64,000 nt of DNA from Pseudoxanthomonas beigongshangi (GCF_016820515.1 NZ_JADHDV010000004.1:173571-237570); one strand, 5' to 3'. Counted from the stretch's first letter, positions 52,259-62,478 are shown. Translations and numbers: made by a program. Notes: generated by a model from the sequence alone, not told the origin.

Positions 52259-54238
52259 CTACCCGTCCAGCAACGCCTGAATCGCCGCCAGCCCCGCGCT
52301 CGCGCGCTCCTTCTTGCGCTCGGCATCCGCCACCGGGTCCGCGCCGTCGCGCTGCAACTCGGCGGCGGGAAGTTCATCCAGGAAGCGGCTCGGCATCAGC
52401 CGGATGCGTTCGCCGAAGCGGCGGGTCTCGCGGCTGTGGCTCAGCCACAGCGCCTGCTTGGCGCGGGTGATGCCCACGTACATCAGGCGGCGTTCCTCGG
52501 CCAGGTTGCCTTCCTCCACGCTGATCTCGTGCGGCAGGGTGCCGTCCTCGCAGCCGACGATGAAGACATAGCGGAACTCCAGGCCCTTGGCCGCGTGCAG
52601 GCTCATCAGCCGCACCTGGTTGCCGCCGTCGTCCTTGTCGTTGCGCGACAGCAGCGCCAGCTGCGCGGCAAGATCGCCGACGTTGCCGCCGCGCGGTCCG
52701 CCGTCGAACCAGTCCGCCAGCTCGTCCAGGTTGGCGCGCCGGCGTTCGAAGCCGGCCTGATCCTTGCTCTGCGCGCGCAGATCGGCCAGCAGGCCGGAGC
52801 GCTCGACCAACCGCAGCAGCAGTTCCTTGGCCGACAGCGTCTTGGTGTGATCGCGCAGATCCCGGATCACGTCGTTGAACGCGCTCAGGCCGTTGGCCGC
52901 GCGCGCGGGCAATGCCTTGAGCACGGTCATCGACTCGGCCGCGCGCGACATCGGCATGCTCGCGTGCTGGGCCATCTCCGCCAGCTTGGCCAGCGAGGTG
53001 GTGCCCACTTCGCGCTTGGGCGACTGCACCGCGCGCAGGAACGCCGTGTCGTCATCCGGATTGGCGACCAGCCGCAGCCACGACAGCGCGTCCTTCACTT
53101 CCTGGCGCTCCAGGAACGCGGTGCCGCCGGTCAGGTGATAGGGCACGCGCAGCAATTGCAGCGCTTTTTCCAGCACGCGCGACTGGTGGTTGCCGCGGAA
53201 CAGGATGCAGAAGTCGCTCCACGGTGCCTCGCGGGCCGTGTGCAGGAACGAAATCTCGGCGGCCACCTTCTCCGCCTCGTGCTCGCTGTCGCGGCACTCC
53301 CACACCCGGATGCGATCGCCGTCGGGCTGGTCGCTCCACAGTTTCTTCAGGTGTTCATGCGGGTTGTTGGCGATCAGTGTGTTGGCCGCGCGCAGCACCC
53401 GGTTGGAGCAGCGGTAGTTCTGCTCCAGCTTGATGATTTCCAGCTTGGGATAGTCCTTGGCCATCTCCAGCAGGTTGTCCGGGTTGGCGCCGCGCCAGGC
53501 GTAGATGCTCTGGTCGTCGTCGCCCACGCAGGTGAAATCGCCGCGCGGGCCGGCCAGTTGCTTCAGCAGGCGGTACTGGGCGTCGTTGGTGTCCTGGCAC
53601 TCGTCCACCAGCAGGTAGCCGATGCGCTCGCGCCAGGCCTTGGCGATCTCCTCGTTGCCTTCCAGGATCTGCACTGGCAGTCGGATCAGATCGTCGAAGT
53701 CCACCGCGTTGAAGGTCGACAGGCGCGCCTGGTAGCGCGCGTACAGGCTGGCCGCCTCCTGTTCGCGCGCGCTGCGCGCGGCGGCCATCGCCTCCTCGGG
53801 CGACAGGCCGGCATTCTTGGCGCGCGAAATCAGGTTCTTGGCCGCGTCGATGGCGTCGGGCTTGGCGCCGGTCATCAGATCCTTGATCTGCGCGGCCGCG
53901 TCGTCGGCGTCGAAGATCGAGAAGCCGCGCTTCAGGCCGGCCGCCGCGTGCTCGATCTGCAGGAACTTCAACCCCAGCGCATGGAAGGTGCATACGGTCA
54001 GGCCGTCGGTCACGTCGCTCTTGAGCCGCTTGCCCAGGCGCTCGCGCATTTCCTTGGCGGACTTGTTGGTGAAGGTGATCGCGGCGATGCGCTTGGCCGG
54101 CATCCGGCCCGAGGTGATCAGGTGCGCGATCTTCTCGATGATCACGCGCGTCTTGCCGCTGCCGGCGCCGGCGAGCACCAGCAGCGGTCCGTGCACGTGC
54201 TGGACCGCGGCGCGTTGGGGAGGGTTGAGGCCTTGCAT
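52259..54238 (-). CDS. rep: ATP-dependent DNA helicase Rep
   Basis: A 659-residue UvrD/Rep superfamily 1A 3'-5' helicase assisting replication forks. Walker A AGAGSGKT (23-30), the Q-motif LNPPQRAAV at the start, DECQDTND and GDDDQSIYAWRGA are all present. LMSLHAAKGLEF and VGITRAK complete the motifs. The length and the start MQGLNPPQ are typical for Rep rather than UvrD. The 289 bp upstream, towards fimT, contains no gene and no convincing motif beyond a lone TTGACA. Confidence 0.95.
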   Translation of the reverse strand: MQGLNPPQRAAVQHVHGPLLVLAGAGSGKTRVIIEKIAHLITSGRMPAKRIAAITFTNKSAKEMRERLGKRLKSDVTDGLTVCTFHALGLKFLQIEHAAAGLKRGFSIFDADDAAAQIKDLMTGAKPDAIDAAKNLISRAKNAGLSPEEAMAAARSAREQEAASLYARYQARLSTFNAVDFDDLIRLPVQILEGNEEIAKAWRERIGYLLVDECQDTNDAQYRLLKQLAGPRGDFTCVGDDDQSIYAWRGANPDNLLEMAKDYPKLEIIKLEQNYRCSNRVLRAANTLIANNPHEHLKKLWSDQPDGDRIRVWECRDSEHEAEKVAAEISFLHTAREAPWSDFCILFRGNHQSRVLEKALQLLRVPYHLTGGTAFLERQEVKDALSWLRLVANPDDDTAFLRAVQSPKREVGTTSLAKLAEMAQHASMPMSRAAESMTVLKALPARAANGLSAFNDVIRDLRDHTKTLSAKELLLRLVERSGLLADLRAQSKDQAGFERRRANLDELADWFDGGPRGGNVGDLAAQLALLSRNDKDDGGNQVRLMSLHAAKGLEFRYVFIVGCEDGTLPHEISVEEGNLAEERRLMYVGITRAKQALWLSHSRETRRFGERIRLMPSRFLDELPAAELQRDGADPVADAERKKERASAGLAAIQALLDG

Positions 54239-54527
54239 GGGGGCGCTATTGTAGGGCCAAGGCCGCCCCGCATCGGGGTCCGGAACGGCTCGAAACAGAA
54301 AATTTTCACATTGACATCCGGCCCCGCATCGGCGGGGCAACGGCGGTCACGCCGCATCCGTTCCACGGTCGCCCACTAGACCGTCATCCCGGTTCGCGTG
54401 CTTTCGGACGATTCCGATGGGGTCGCACCGGCTGCCGTGGTCTCCTCCCATTGTCACGTGACGCACTCTTGTTCGTATCCGGGGATCGCGCCGCGATGGC
54501 ACGAATCGATACCCACGGAGTCAACGG

Positions 54528-55094
54528 ATGCACCGACCCACATGGCATGGCGCACGCAAGTGCGCGGAAGGCTTCAGCCTCGTCGAACTGATGGCGACGA
54601 CCGCGTTGCTCGCCCTCCTGGGCGCGATGGCGATGCCGTCGCTTGAAAACCTGATCAACGGCAATCGCCTGGCGAACGCCAGCAACGAGATGCTCGCGTT
54701 CCTGAATGCGGCGCGCCTGGAAGCCGTCACCCATCACACGCGGGTCGACCTCTGCCGCAGTGCGGATGGCGAACGTTGTTCGGACGACGCGCCGTCCCCG
54801 GCCGGCTGGATGGCCTATCGACCGGAGGGCGACGGGATCGAGGTGGTGGCCGCCACCCGGATGGATGGCCGCATCGTCCTGCAACTCAATCAGGCCGCGG
54901 CGGGCTGGACGGGATACGACGCCGACGGCCGGATCCGCACCCGCCCGCAGTTCCTGTCTTCCGGCCGCATGCGCCTGTGCATTCCGACGACCCGCCCGCG
55001 CGACAACATCCGCGACGTGACGATCCGCGCCAGTGGCCGGGTCGAAGTGACCGCCTCCAGCGGCAACGGCGAATGCCCGTCACCGTCGGACTGA
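54528..55094 (+). CDS. fimT: Type IV pilus minor pilin, FimT/GspH family (copy 1)
   Basis: A 188-residue prepilin. The leader is cut at Gly15/Phe16 (CAEG-FSLVEL), with Glu at mature position 5 and a hydrophobic helix to about 40. Paired cysteines (LCRSADGERC; LCIP and GEC) fit the FimT/FimU fold. It is the first gene of the minor pilin operon and has GGAG 7 nt upstream. Its closest partner is the next gene; tandem FimT-like pilins occur in Xanthomonadaceae. Confidence 0.9.
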   Translation: MHRPTWHGARKCAEGFSLVELMATTALLALLGAMAMPSLENLINGNRLANASNEMLAFLNAARLEAVTHHTRVDLCRSADGERCSDDAPSPAGWMAYRPEGDGIEVVAATRMDGRIVLQLNQAAAGWTGYDADGRIRTRPQFLSSGRMRLCIPTTRPRDNIRDVTIRASGRVEVTASSGNGECPSPSD

Positions 55095-55376
55095 CGGGAC
55101 GAAGATCCAGCCAACGAAGCGCGGGCCCGCGCACGCCGCGTGGCGACGGCCAAGCGCCCGACGCACCCGCGTTCCGGTAACGCCGAAACTGCCGGCAACG
55201 CATCGTCCACCGCGTGACCATCGCCGCGTTTGCGCGCCTTTCGGAATTCTCCGATGGCCCTCCCACCGTGTTGACGATTCCATTCCCGGTCCGTGGGTGC
55301 CGGCCGGAAACGTCCAAGGCATGGCGCCTGATGCAGGGGGATCGTTCCCGTGAGGGGCTACGCGGTGGAGAGCGCA

Positions 55377-55988
55377 ATGGGTTTGAAGCGACGGAGTGGC
55401 GCGTGTCCCGATGCGGCGCGCAACGCGGCGGGCTTCACGCTGATCGAACTGGCGGTGACCATCGCGGTGCTGGCGATCCTGCTCGCGATCGCGTTCCCTT
55501 CCTTCGAGACCCTGATCAACCAGAACCGCCTGGGCGCGGCCAGCAACCAGGTGATCGCCACCCTGCAGACCGCGCGCGTCGAGGCCATCCGCCAGAACCG
55601 GAAGGTGATGATCTGCGATTCCGCAGACGGCGCCCAATGCCGATGCTGCGAGCGCAGATGGCGCGGCCTGCTGCTCGCCCAGCCCGAGGGGGAGAGCGGC
55701 AGCCGATCGCTGGCGTTCACGCAGTTCAATGCGCCCGTCGAGTTCATTCCCGGGGCGGCGTCCAACAGCAACTACTGGGAACACCGGATCGCCTACCGCG
55801 CGGATGGCCGGCCGGCGAACGGACCCTGGCCGTCGTTGTCCGGCCCGATCACGCTGCGGGTCTGCATTCCCACCTCCCGGCCCGCCAACAACATCCGCGA
55901 CGTGGTGCTGCATCCCAGCGGACGCGTGGACGTGAGGGATGCCAACGGCGATGGCGCCTGCCCCTTCCCCGACACATCGCCGAGTTGA
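55377..55988 (+). CDS. Type IV pilus minor pilin, FimT/FimU/GspH family (copy 2)
   Basis: A 203-residue prepilin cut at Gly19/Phe20 (AAG-FTLIELAV) with Glu5. The body shares CIPTSRP and NNIRDVVLHPSGRVDV with copy 1, where CIPTTRP and NIRDVTIRASGRVEV appear, so the two are paralogs. The start at 55377 has GGAG 6 nt upstream; a longer start at 55350 is possible. It lies 282 bp after copy 1, the only large gap of the operon. The role is probably equivalent to FimU in the pilus tip complex. Confidence 0.88.
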   Translation: MGLKRRSGACPDAARNAAGFTLIELAVTIAVLAILLAIAFPSFETLINQNRLGAASNQVIATLQTARVEAIRQNRKVMICDSADGAQCRCCERRWRGLLLAQPEGESGSRSLAFTQFNAPVEFIPGAASNSNYWEHRIAYRADGRPANGPWPSLSGPITLRVCIPTSRPANNIRDVVLHPSGRVDVRDANGDGACPFPDTSPS

Positions 55989-55995
55989 GGCGCGG

Positions 55996-56505
55996 ATGAA
56001 AATAGGTCAACGCAGTGCCGCGCTCCGGTCGCCAACCACGCGCCGCCGGATGACAGGCGCCGGATTGCTCGAAGTGCTGGTCGCGGTGCTGGTGCTCGGC
56101 ATCGGCCTGCTCGGCGTGGCCGCCACCCAGAGCGTGGCGCTGAAGGCCAACCAGGTATCGGCGATGCGCTCCCAGGCCATCATCGAGAGTTACGGCATGC
56201 TCGATGCGATCCGCGCGGCGATGCCGCCGGAAGCGCTGACTTCCTCTTCCGCGCGCGCGACGTTCCTGGCCGCCTACCAGTTGCAGCGGACCTGCAACGC
56301 CAGTGCCGGCGCCGCCGGCACGCTGGCCGAGAACGATCTGCGCCAATGGGTGACGGCGCTGCGGAACGATCTGGGGGAGGGCGCCTGCGGCACCGTCGCC
56401 TGCAATCCCAAGAGCGGCGAATGCGCGATCACGGTGGAGTGGGACGAATCGCGCCTGCCCGGCGGCCAGTCGGGCAACACCCTCACCATCAAGAGCCGCC
56501 CATGA
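55996..56505 (+). CDS. pilV: Type IV pilus minor pilin PilV
   Basis: A 169-residue prepilin cut at Gly21/Ala22 (MTG-AGLLEVLVA) with Glu at +5, the typical PilV form. The body has three or four cysteines (RTCNA, GACGTVACNPKSGEC). Its TGA overlaps the ATG of pilW. PilV is part of the minor pilin tip complex that primes pilus assembly. Confidence 0.92.
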   Translation: MKIGQRSAALRSPTTRRRMTGAGLLEVLVAVLVLGIGLLGVAATQSVALKANQVSAMRSQAIIESYGMLDAIRAAMPPEALTSSSARATFLAAYQLQRTCNASAGAAGTLAENDLRQWVTALRNDLGEGACGTVACNPKSGECAITVEWDESRLPGGQSGNTLTIKSRP

Positions 56506-57512
56506 GCGCCGTTGCGTTCCCGTCCTTCCCGTGCACGCGGGCCCGTCGGCGCCGGACCATCGCGATGCCGCCCGCGTCGATGGCGGGCCTGTCGCTGATC
56601 GAACTCATGATTGCCGTCGTGCTTGGCTTGCTGGTCGTGCTGGCCGCGATCGGCCTGTTCACCAGCAATCGCGCCGTCTACGACAGCACCGAGGCGCTGT
56701 CGCGCATCCAGGAAAACGCCCGCGCCGGATTCGAACTGATGGCGCGCGACCTCCGCGCCGCGGACGGCACCGTGTGCCGGACGCCCGTCGACACAAGCAC
56801 GGCGGCCGCGGCTGCCTCGCCGGAAAAGATGCCGCTGATCCGGTGGGCGGGTGCAGCCAGCAAGCCCGCATGGGGCTTCGGCCTCTGGGGGGATGGCCTG
56901 CGGGGATGGAGCGGGCAACTGGGTGATGTCATCGAACTGCGCTCGGCTACGGCGGGTGCCGTGCCCATCGAGACGCACATCTCCAACACATTGAGTCACG
57001 TCGGCCCGCCCCGGTTCAAGCAGGCGGATGAACTGCTGGCCTGCGACGGCAACACCGGTTACCTGCTGAGCGCATCCGGCGTGGAGGGAAGTGCCGTTTC
57101 CTATACGCCTTCAGCTTGCAATGCAGTGATCTCCGGCAACTGCGACGAAGAGCAACTTCCTCTCGACCCCGCGCTCCGCCCGGCCTTCCTGGCCCCGGTC
57201 GCCGCGATCCGCTGGGAAGTGGGCACCAACCCGCGGGGCGGCCGAGCGCTGTATCGCGTGACGCCGGCGTCGGGATCCCACGTCGGCGACGACAGGGCGG
57301 AAGTCATCGACGGCGTGCGCACGCTGACGCTGCGCTACCTGCTGCCCGGCAAGACCGAGTACGTCCCGGCCGCCCAGGTCGGCGACTGGAAGGCGGTGCG
57401 CGCGGTGCGTGTCGCGCTGGAACTGGAAGCCTCGCCGGGCGGCGGCGCCGGCAACGAAAAAATCGGCCGCCGCATCGTGCATGTCGTCAGCCTGCGGAAC
57501 CGCAATCCATGA
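56502..57512 (+). CDS. pilW: Type IV pilus minor pilin PilW
   Basis: A 336-residue prepilin of the GspJ/PilW type, cut at Gly29/Leu30 (MAG-LSLIELM) with Glu5. The long leader and the large body with ISGNCDEEQL and LRYLLPGK are typical of PilW. It overlaps pilV (ATGA) and pilX (ATGA), so the three are tightly coupled. Confidence 0.93.
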   Translation: MSAVAFPSFPCTRARRRRTIAMPPASMAGLSLIELMIAVVLGLLVVLAAIGLFTSNRAVYDSTEALSRIQENARAGFELMARDLRAADGTVCRTPVDTSTAAAAASPEKMPLIRWAGAASKPAWGFGLWGDGLRGWSGQLGDVIELRSATAGAVPIETHISNTLSHVGPPRFKQADELLACDGNTGYLLSASGVEGSAVSYTPSACNAVISGNCDEEQLPLDPALRPAFLAPVAAIRWEVGTNPRGGRALYRVTPASGSHVGDDRAEVIDGVRTLTLRYLLPGKTEYVPAAQVGDWKAVRAVRVALELEASPGGGAGNEKIGRRIVHVVSLRNRNP

Positions 57513-58099
57513 GCGCCGCATCCCGTCCTTGTCTCCACGACCCACGCGCGCGCCAGCGGGGCAACACCCTGCTGGTCGTGCTGGTGCTGCTGCTGGTGAT
57601 GACCCTGCTGGCGTTGGCCAGCCTGCGTATCGGCAACCTGGAAGAGCGCATGACCGCCAACCTGTTCGATCGCGGCCTGGCCTTCCAGGCCACCGAGGCG
57701 GCCTTGCGCGAAGGCGAAAGGTTGGCACGGTCGTCATCGACGCCGCCGGCCGCTGGCAGCGACTGCGTCAACGGCCTCTGCGGAAAACCGCAGAGCGTGC
57801 TGTCGGAGCAACAGATCACCGCCTTGTTCAAGAAATACGCACGCAGGGCCAGCCCGTTGGAAAAGAATACGCTGGCCGTACCCAATCCGGACAACGTCCG
57901 CTATCTGGTCGTGCATCGCGGACGCGCCGAATCCACCCATGGCTGCTCGCGTGTCCTGGGTCCCGGCGGCGCGATCAGGGACCCGCTGTGCCTGGTCGAG
58001 GCCTACCAGGTGGAGGCCCGCTACGAGGCTCCCGATCGCGCAGTGGTGGTGCTGCGCTCGGTGGTGCATGTCCCCGCGCCTTCTTCTCCCTCACCGTAG
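57509..58099 (+). CDS. pilX: Type IV pilus minor pilin PilX
   Basis: A 196-residue prepilin-like protein, cut at Gly18/Asn19 (QRG-NTLLVVLVLLLVMTLL). As in many PilX proteins, the mature Glu5 is replaced (Val). The body ends in VVHVPAPSSPSP. It overlaps pilW and lies 9 bp before pilY1. Minor pilins and PilY1 form the pilus tip. Confidence 0.9.
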   Translation: MSAASRPCLHDPRARQRGNTLLVVLVLLLVMTLLALASLRIGNLEERMTANLFDRGLAFQATEAALREGERLARSSSTPPAAGSDCVNGLCGKPQSVLSEQQITALFKKYARRASPLEKNTLAVPNPDNVRYLVVHRGRAESTHGCSRVLGPGGAIRDPLCLVEAYQVEARYEAPDRAVVVLRSVVHVPAPSSPSP

Positions 58100-58108
58100 C
58101 CGGCTGCG

Positions 58109-61100
58109 ATGAAACCAAGAACCCCTTGTCTGCATTCCCGGCGGAGCTCCCGCGTTTTCGCGGGAACCGCCGCCTTCCTGATCACGTTGCTGTGCGCGCC
58201 GGTGCGGGCCGCCATCGACGACGTCCCGATTCCGGCCGAACCGCTGGTGTCCGGCTCGGCGGTGGCGCCGAACATCATGCTGCTCCTGAACAACTCGCTG
58301 CCGGCGACACGGCTTGTCGATTACAAGCACACCTGGTACGGCCGGAGCACGATCAAGACTTACAACGGCAAGGACGGCGGATTTCACTACATGAGGGGTG
58401 AGAGCAGGGACGCTTCCTATAAGTACAATCTGCTCCACTATGATCCGCGGGTGACGTACCGGCCCTGGGTACGTCCGGATGGCAGCCGCTACCCGGACAT
58501 GGATCCGGCGAACACCTACACGCATCTGGATCTGGCGGTGCCCGCCTACGACCGGACCATCGGCAGGATCGCCGAAAGCCCGCGGGGTTCGCTGTACGAC
58601 TGGGACCCGCATGATCCGACGCATTCCGGCGCACCCCCGCCGATATACAAGCCGAACAAGTACGGATGGCTCGGGCAGCCGTTCTACGTGTTCAAGCACA
58701 ACGGCGACAACATCAGCGACCTGCTCCAGTACACGCTCTACCGGCTGGTCAACGCGGACACCGCGTGGCGCTGCACGACGGCCGAAATGGGCGACAACGG
58801 CATCTGGAAGAAAACAACCTATTTCTGGATGGAACAGGGGGAGTGCGAGCGGGTATGGGATTTCACCTGGACAACCGAGGACGGGCGGACCATCCGGCGT
58901 TCCCTGGCCGAGGAATGGAAGAACTACGCCAACTGGTACGGCTATCACCGCACCCGGTTGAAGGTCGGCAAGGCCGCCGCGGGCGAGGCCTTCAGCCAGT
59001 TGCCGGAGCACTACCGCGTCGGCTACATGAACCTCGCCACCGGCATCAAGGGGATCGAACTGCCAATCCCGGTGAATTCGGATGGCGGGCGGTTCCGGGA
59101 CAAGCCGGGCGTGTCGTCCAACCGCAGTGCCTGGTTCAGCCGGATGTACGGCGAGCGGGCCACGTGGACGGCGACGGCGCTACATACCGCGCTGCAGAAT
59201 GCCGGCGACTACTTCTCCCGCAGCGATGCCAATGGGCCGTGGGGACCAGGCAACCTCTCGCAGCAGGCCACCTGTCGGCAGAACCACGTGATCGTGGCGA
59301 GCAACGGCTTATGGGAAAACCCCTCGCTGCGCTACCGGCCGGTCGGCAACACCGATGGCACGCCCGGCGAGGACATCCACGGGCCCGACGGCCGGCATTA
59401 CCGGTACCAGCCCGGTCCTCCCCATGCCGACACGCATGCCGACACCCTGGCCGATCTGGTCATGCACTACTGGAAGACTGACCTGCGTCCCGACCTGACC
59501 AATAACGTGCCCGCGTCCGATACCAATCCGGCGTTCTGGCAACACATGGTGGTGTCGGCCGCTTCCATCGTCAATCGTGGTTACCTCAGCGCCGATGATC
59601 TGCCCCTGCTCAGGTCCGGGCAGAAGTCCTGGATGGACCCGTATGGAGGCGACGAGACGCATCGGGTGGATGATCTGTTCCACGCAACCCTCAACAGTCG
59701 CGGCCTGTTCGTCAGCGCCAAAAAACCGGAGGATCTGGCGAAAGGATTCACCGAGATCCTCGACGACGTGGGAGTGGGCAACAGCTCGGCCAGCAGCATC
59801 AGTTTCAACGGACCCGAGCTGAAGGCGGGAAGCCGCACCTATGTGGCGAACTTCACCTCGAAACGGTGGACAGGTGATCTGAAGGCCTATCCGGTGACGG
59901 CCAGCGGTATTTCCGGCGCGCCGATCTGGCGCGCGGCCAGCCAGATCCCCGCCGCCGCCAAGCGGCACATATTCACCCAGGGAGAGGCCGGGCAATCCGG
60001 ACGCGGCCTGTCGAAACTGGCGACTTTTCCGACCCTGGCGCAGAAGGACACGCTCACCGAGCCGGTCGCCGACTGGATTCGCGGCGATCGCAGTCGCGAA
60101 GGCAAGGGTCTGCGCGTCCGTTCCGGTGTGCTGGGCGACATCGTGCATAGCTCGCCGCTGCATGTGAAGACGGCCAACGCCGAAGCGATCTTTGTCGGCG
60201 CCAACGACGGCATGCTGCATGCGTTCGACGCCGTCACCGGCAAGGAGATATTCGCCTACGTGCCCGGCTTGCTGGACATGGAATCGCTGAAGTACCTCGC
60301 CGAGGCGGAGAAGTACCGGCATCGCTACTACGTCGACGGCCCGTTGGTGGCCGGACGCATCGACGGCGATGAGGTCACCGTGGTCGGCACGCTGGGACGT
60401 GGCGGACGCAGGGTGTACGCGGTTTCGTTGAATCTGGCCAAACCCTCCAGCGCGCCGGCCGGATGGGAGTACACCGATGACGAGGACATGGGGATGGTGC
60501 TGTCGCGCCCGCAGATCCATCGCATCGCCGGGCAGGGAGGGGCGGCCCGGACGGTGGCGCTGGTACCCAACGGCATCAACAGCCCCAGCGGTCGGGCGGC
60601 CCTGTACGTGCTCGACGCGGAGACCGGCGAGCGGATCGGCAAGATCGTGGCGGGCAATGAAACCGGCAACGGACTTTCCGCGTTGACGGTGCTGGACCGC
60701 AACGGTGATGGCCGCGTCGATACCGCGTATGCCGGCGATCTGCGCGGCAACGTATGGCGGTTCGACCTGTCGGGTACCGCGGGCAACGGGCAGGCCAGCC
60801 GAATGTTCACCGCCACCAACGCGGCAGGCCAACGCCAGCCCATCACCGGCGGGGTAGGCGTCGCCCTGCACCCCGCCACCCGTCGGCCCTGGGTGTTTTT
60901 CGGCACCGGGAGCTATTTGAGCGCGGACGACGCCGCCGACGTGTCGGTGCAGAGCTGGTATGGCGTGGAGGACCGGGGTACTGCGGCCAGTCGGAATCAA
61001 CTGCGCACGCGGCGAATCGTTGCCACCGGCAGCATCGGCGGAAAAACCGTGCGCGCCTTCGGCAAGGCGTCGGCGAACGACATGACCGGCAAGCGCGGTT

Positions 61101-61546
61101 GGGTGGTCGACCTGCAGACACCGGGCACCGATGCCGAAGGCGAGCGCATGATCGGCGAAACCCAGCAGGTGATCGGCGGCCGTACGCTGATGGCGTCCAG
61201 CATGATCGCGGAAGGCGGTGGCTGCGGCGGCGCGGGGCGTGGCTACCTCAATGCGATCGACGCCTTCTCCGGCGGCGCTACCTCCAATCCGTTCTTCGAT
61301 GTGGACGGCGATGGCCGTTTCGACGGAAACGACAATGTCGATGGCACGCCGACGGGATCGATCGATCTGGACCTGGGGATGGTGACCGACCCGGGCATCC
61401 TGCTGGGCGATCTGGTGCAGGGGAGCAATCCATCGCTGGCCTGTGTCGGAGGCGCGTCCGGCACGCCCGGCTGCGTGTCCCTGAACCTGCAGGGCATGGG
61501 TTCGCACTACGGGCGGGTGTCCTGGATGGAGATCATCCGGGATTAG
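58109..61546 (+). CDS. pilY1: Pilus tip adhesin/assembly factor PilY1
   Basis: An 1145-residue exported protein (signal peptide about 1-34, ending PVRAA). The N-terminal half is a von Willebrand A-like region whose MIDAS-type motif is degenerate (NNSLP at 61-65 in place of DxSxS). The C-terminal half is a beta-propeller PilY1 domain. It has a Ca-binding loop LDRNGDGRVD (862-871), as in the P. aeruginosa site, and an EF-hand-like DVDGDGRFD (1064-1072). DTLADLVMHYWKTDLRPDL is a hallmark of the family. No pilE follows in the window. Confidence 0.95.
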   Translation: MKPRTPCLHSRRSSRVFAGTAAFLITLLCAPVRAAIDDVPIPAEPLVSGSAVAPNIMLLLNNSLPATRLVDYKHTWYGRSTIKTYNGKDGGFHYMRGESRDASYKYNLLHYDPRVTYRPWVRPDGSRYPDMDPANTYTHLDLAVPAYDRTIGRIAESPRGSLYDWDPHDPTHSGAPPPIYKPNKYGWLGQPFYVFKHNGDNISDLLQYTLYRLVNADTAWRCTTAEMGDNGIWKKTTYFWMEQGECERVWDFTWTTEDGRTIRRSLAEEWKNYANWYGYHRTRLKVGKAAAGEAFSQLPEHYRVGYMNLATGIKGIELPIPVNSDGGRFRDKPGVSSNRSAWFSRMYGERATWTATALHTALQNAGDYFSRSDANGPWGPGNLSQQATCRQNHVIVASNGLWENPSLRYRPVGNTDGTPGEDIHGPDGRHYRYQPGPPHADTHADTLADLVMHYWKTDLRPDLTNNVPASDTNPAFWQHMVVSAASIVNRGYLSADDLPLLRSGQKSWMDPYGGDETHRVDDLFHATLNSRGLFVSAKKPEDLAKGFTEILDDVGVGNSSASSISFNGPELKAGSRTYVANFTSKRWTGDLKAYPVTASGISGAPIWRAASQIPAAAKRHIFTQGEAGQSGRGLSKLATFPTLAQKDTLTEPVADWIRGDRSREGKGLRVRSGVLGDIVHSSPLHVKTANAEAIFVGANDGMLHAFDAVTGKEIFAYVPGLLDMESLKYLAEAEKYRHRYYVDGPLVAGRIDGDEVTVVGTLGRGGRRVYAVSLNLAKPSSAPAGWEYTDDEDMGMVLSRPQIHRIAGQGGAARTVALVPNGINSPSGRAALYVLDAETGERIGKIVAGNETGNGLSALTVLDRNGDGRVDTAYAGDLRGNVWRFDLSGTAGNGQASRMFTATNAAGQRQPITGGVGVALHPATRRPWVFFGTGSYLSADDAADVSVQSWYGVEDRGTAASRNQLRTRRIVATGSIGGKTVRAFGKASANDMTGKRGWVVDLQTPGTDAEGERMIGETQQVIGGRTLMASSMIAEGGGCGGAGRGYLNAIDAFSGGATSNPFFDVDGDGRFDGNDNVDGTPTGSIDLDLGMVTDPGILLGDLVQGSNPSLACVGGASGTPGCVSLNLQGMGSHYGRVSWMEIIRD

Positions 61547-61647
61547 CGCCGCCATCCATCCGCGCGACCGTGCCATCAGTGGGAGAGACAGTCGCCGGCA
61601 TTCCTTCTAGGATTTGGACCACCGGGGATTTACAGGAAATGATCAGG

Positions 61648-62445
61648 ATGATGCGCAAACGACTTTGGCTGCTGGCCATGCTGCCGATATCCGCCGCCAT
61701 GGCGGCGGACAAGAAGCCCGCGCCGCCGCCGGATCCGACGTCCGATCCGTTGATGATCACGGCCGGCTTCCTGACCCATCACCCGGACATGAAGTACCGC
61801 CTGCTGGGCATGGAGGCGTTCAAGGCCAAGAAGTATGAAGACGCGATGCGCTTCTTCCGCCGCGCCAGCTTCTATGCCGACAAGCCCTCGCAGGGCATGG
61901 TCGCGGAAATGCTGTGGAACGGGCAGGGCGCGCCGCAGGACAGGGTGCTGGCCTACGCCTGGATGGATCTGGCTGCCGAGCGCGGCTATGCCGGTTTCCT
62001 CGGCCTGCGCGAGCGCTACTGGAGTGCCCTGACCGAGGCCGAGCGCGAGCGCGCCGTCAGCGAGGGCCAGGCCATCTATGCCCGCTTCGGCGACGCCGCC
62101 GCCAAGCCGCGCTATGAAACCCAGCTGCGGCGCGGCCGCATGCAAATCACCGGCAGCCGCACCGGCTTCGCCGGCAACGTGCAGATCATCGTGCCCGGTC
62201 CCGGCGGCGAGCAAACCATCGACGGCAGCAAGTTCTACGACCCACGTTACTGGGACGCCAAGAAGTACTGGGCCTATACCGACCAGGTCTGGGCGAAACC
62301 GCGCATCGGCCGGGTCTCGGTGGGCGAGGTGGAGCAGGTCGATGAACTGCCGCCGGCCCCCAGCTCGCGCGTGCCGGAAACCACCCCGCAGATCGACGCG
62401 CCGGAACCGGACGTGCCCGAGGAGCCCGCGCCCGTCAATCCCTGA
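61648..62445 (+). CDS. Exported SEL1/TPR-like repeat protein
   Basis: A 265-residue protein with a signal peptide (about 1-18, AAMAA). A SEL1-like helical region (YRLLGMEAFKAKKYEDAMRFFRRASFYADKPSQGMVAEMLWNG...) follows, then a Pro/Glu-rich tail (about 235-265). The frame opens at 61639, but the Shine-Dalgarno AGGA lies best for the ATG at 61648. It comes 101 bp after pilY1 on the same strand; a role with the pilus is possible but not shown. Confidence 0.75.
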   Translation: MMRKRLWLLAMLPISAAMAADKKPAPPPDPTSDPLMITAGFLTHHPDMKYRLLGMEAFKAKKYEDAMRFFRRASFYADKPSQGMVAEMLWNGQGAPQDRVLAYAWMDLAAERGYAGFLGLRERYWSALTEAERERAVSEGQAIYARFGDAAAKPRYETQLRRGRMQITGSRTGFAGNVQIIVPGPGGEQTIDGSKFYDPRYWDAKKYWAYTDQVWAKPRIGRVSVGEVEQVDELPPAPSSRVPETTPQIDAPEPDVPEEPAPVNP

Positions 62446-62478
62446 CGGGCCGGCCATGCGCGGCAGTAGAATCCGCGC

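Noticed and set aside
54239..54527. Sigma-54 promoter for the minor pilin operon (TGGCACGAATCGATAC)
   Set aside because: The -12 element lacks TTGC and the GG-N10-GC spacing fails.
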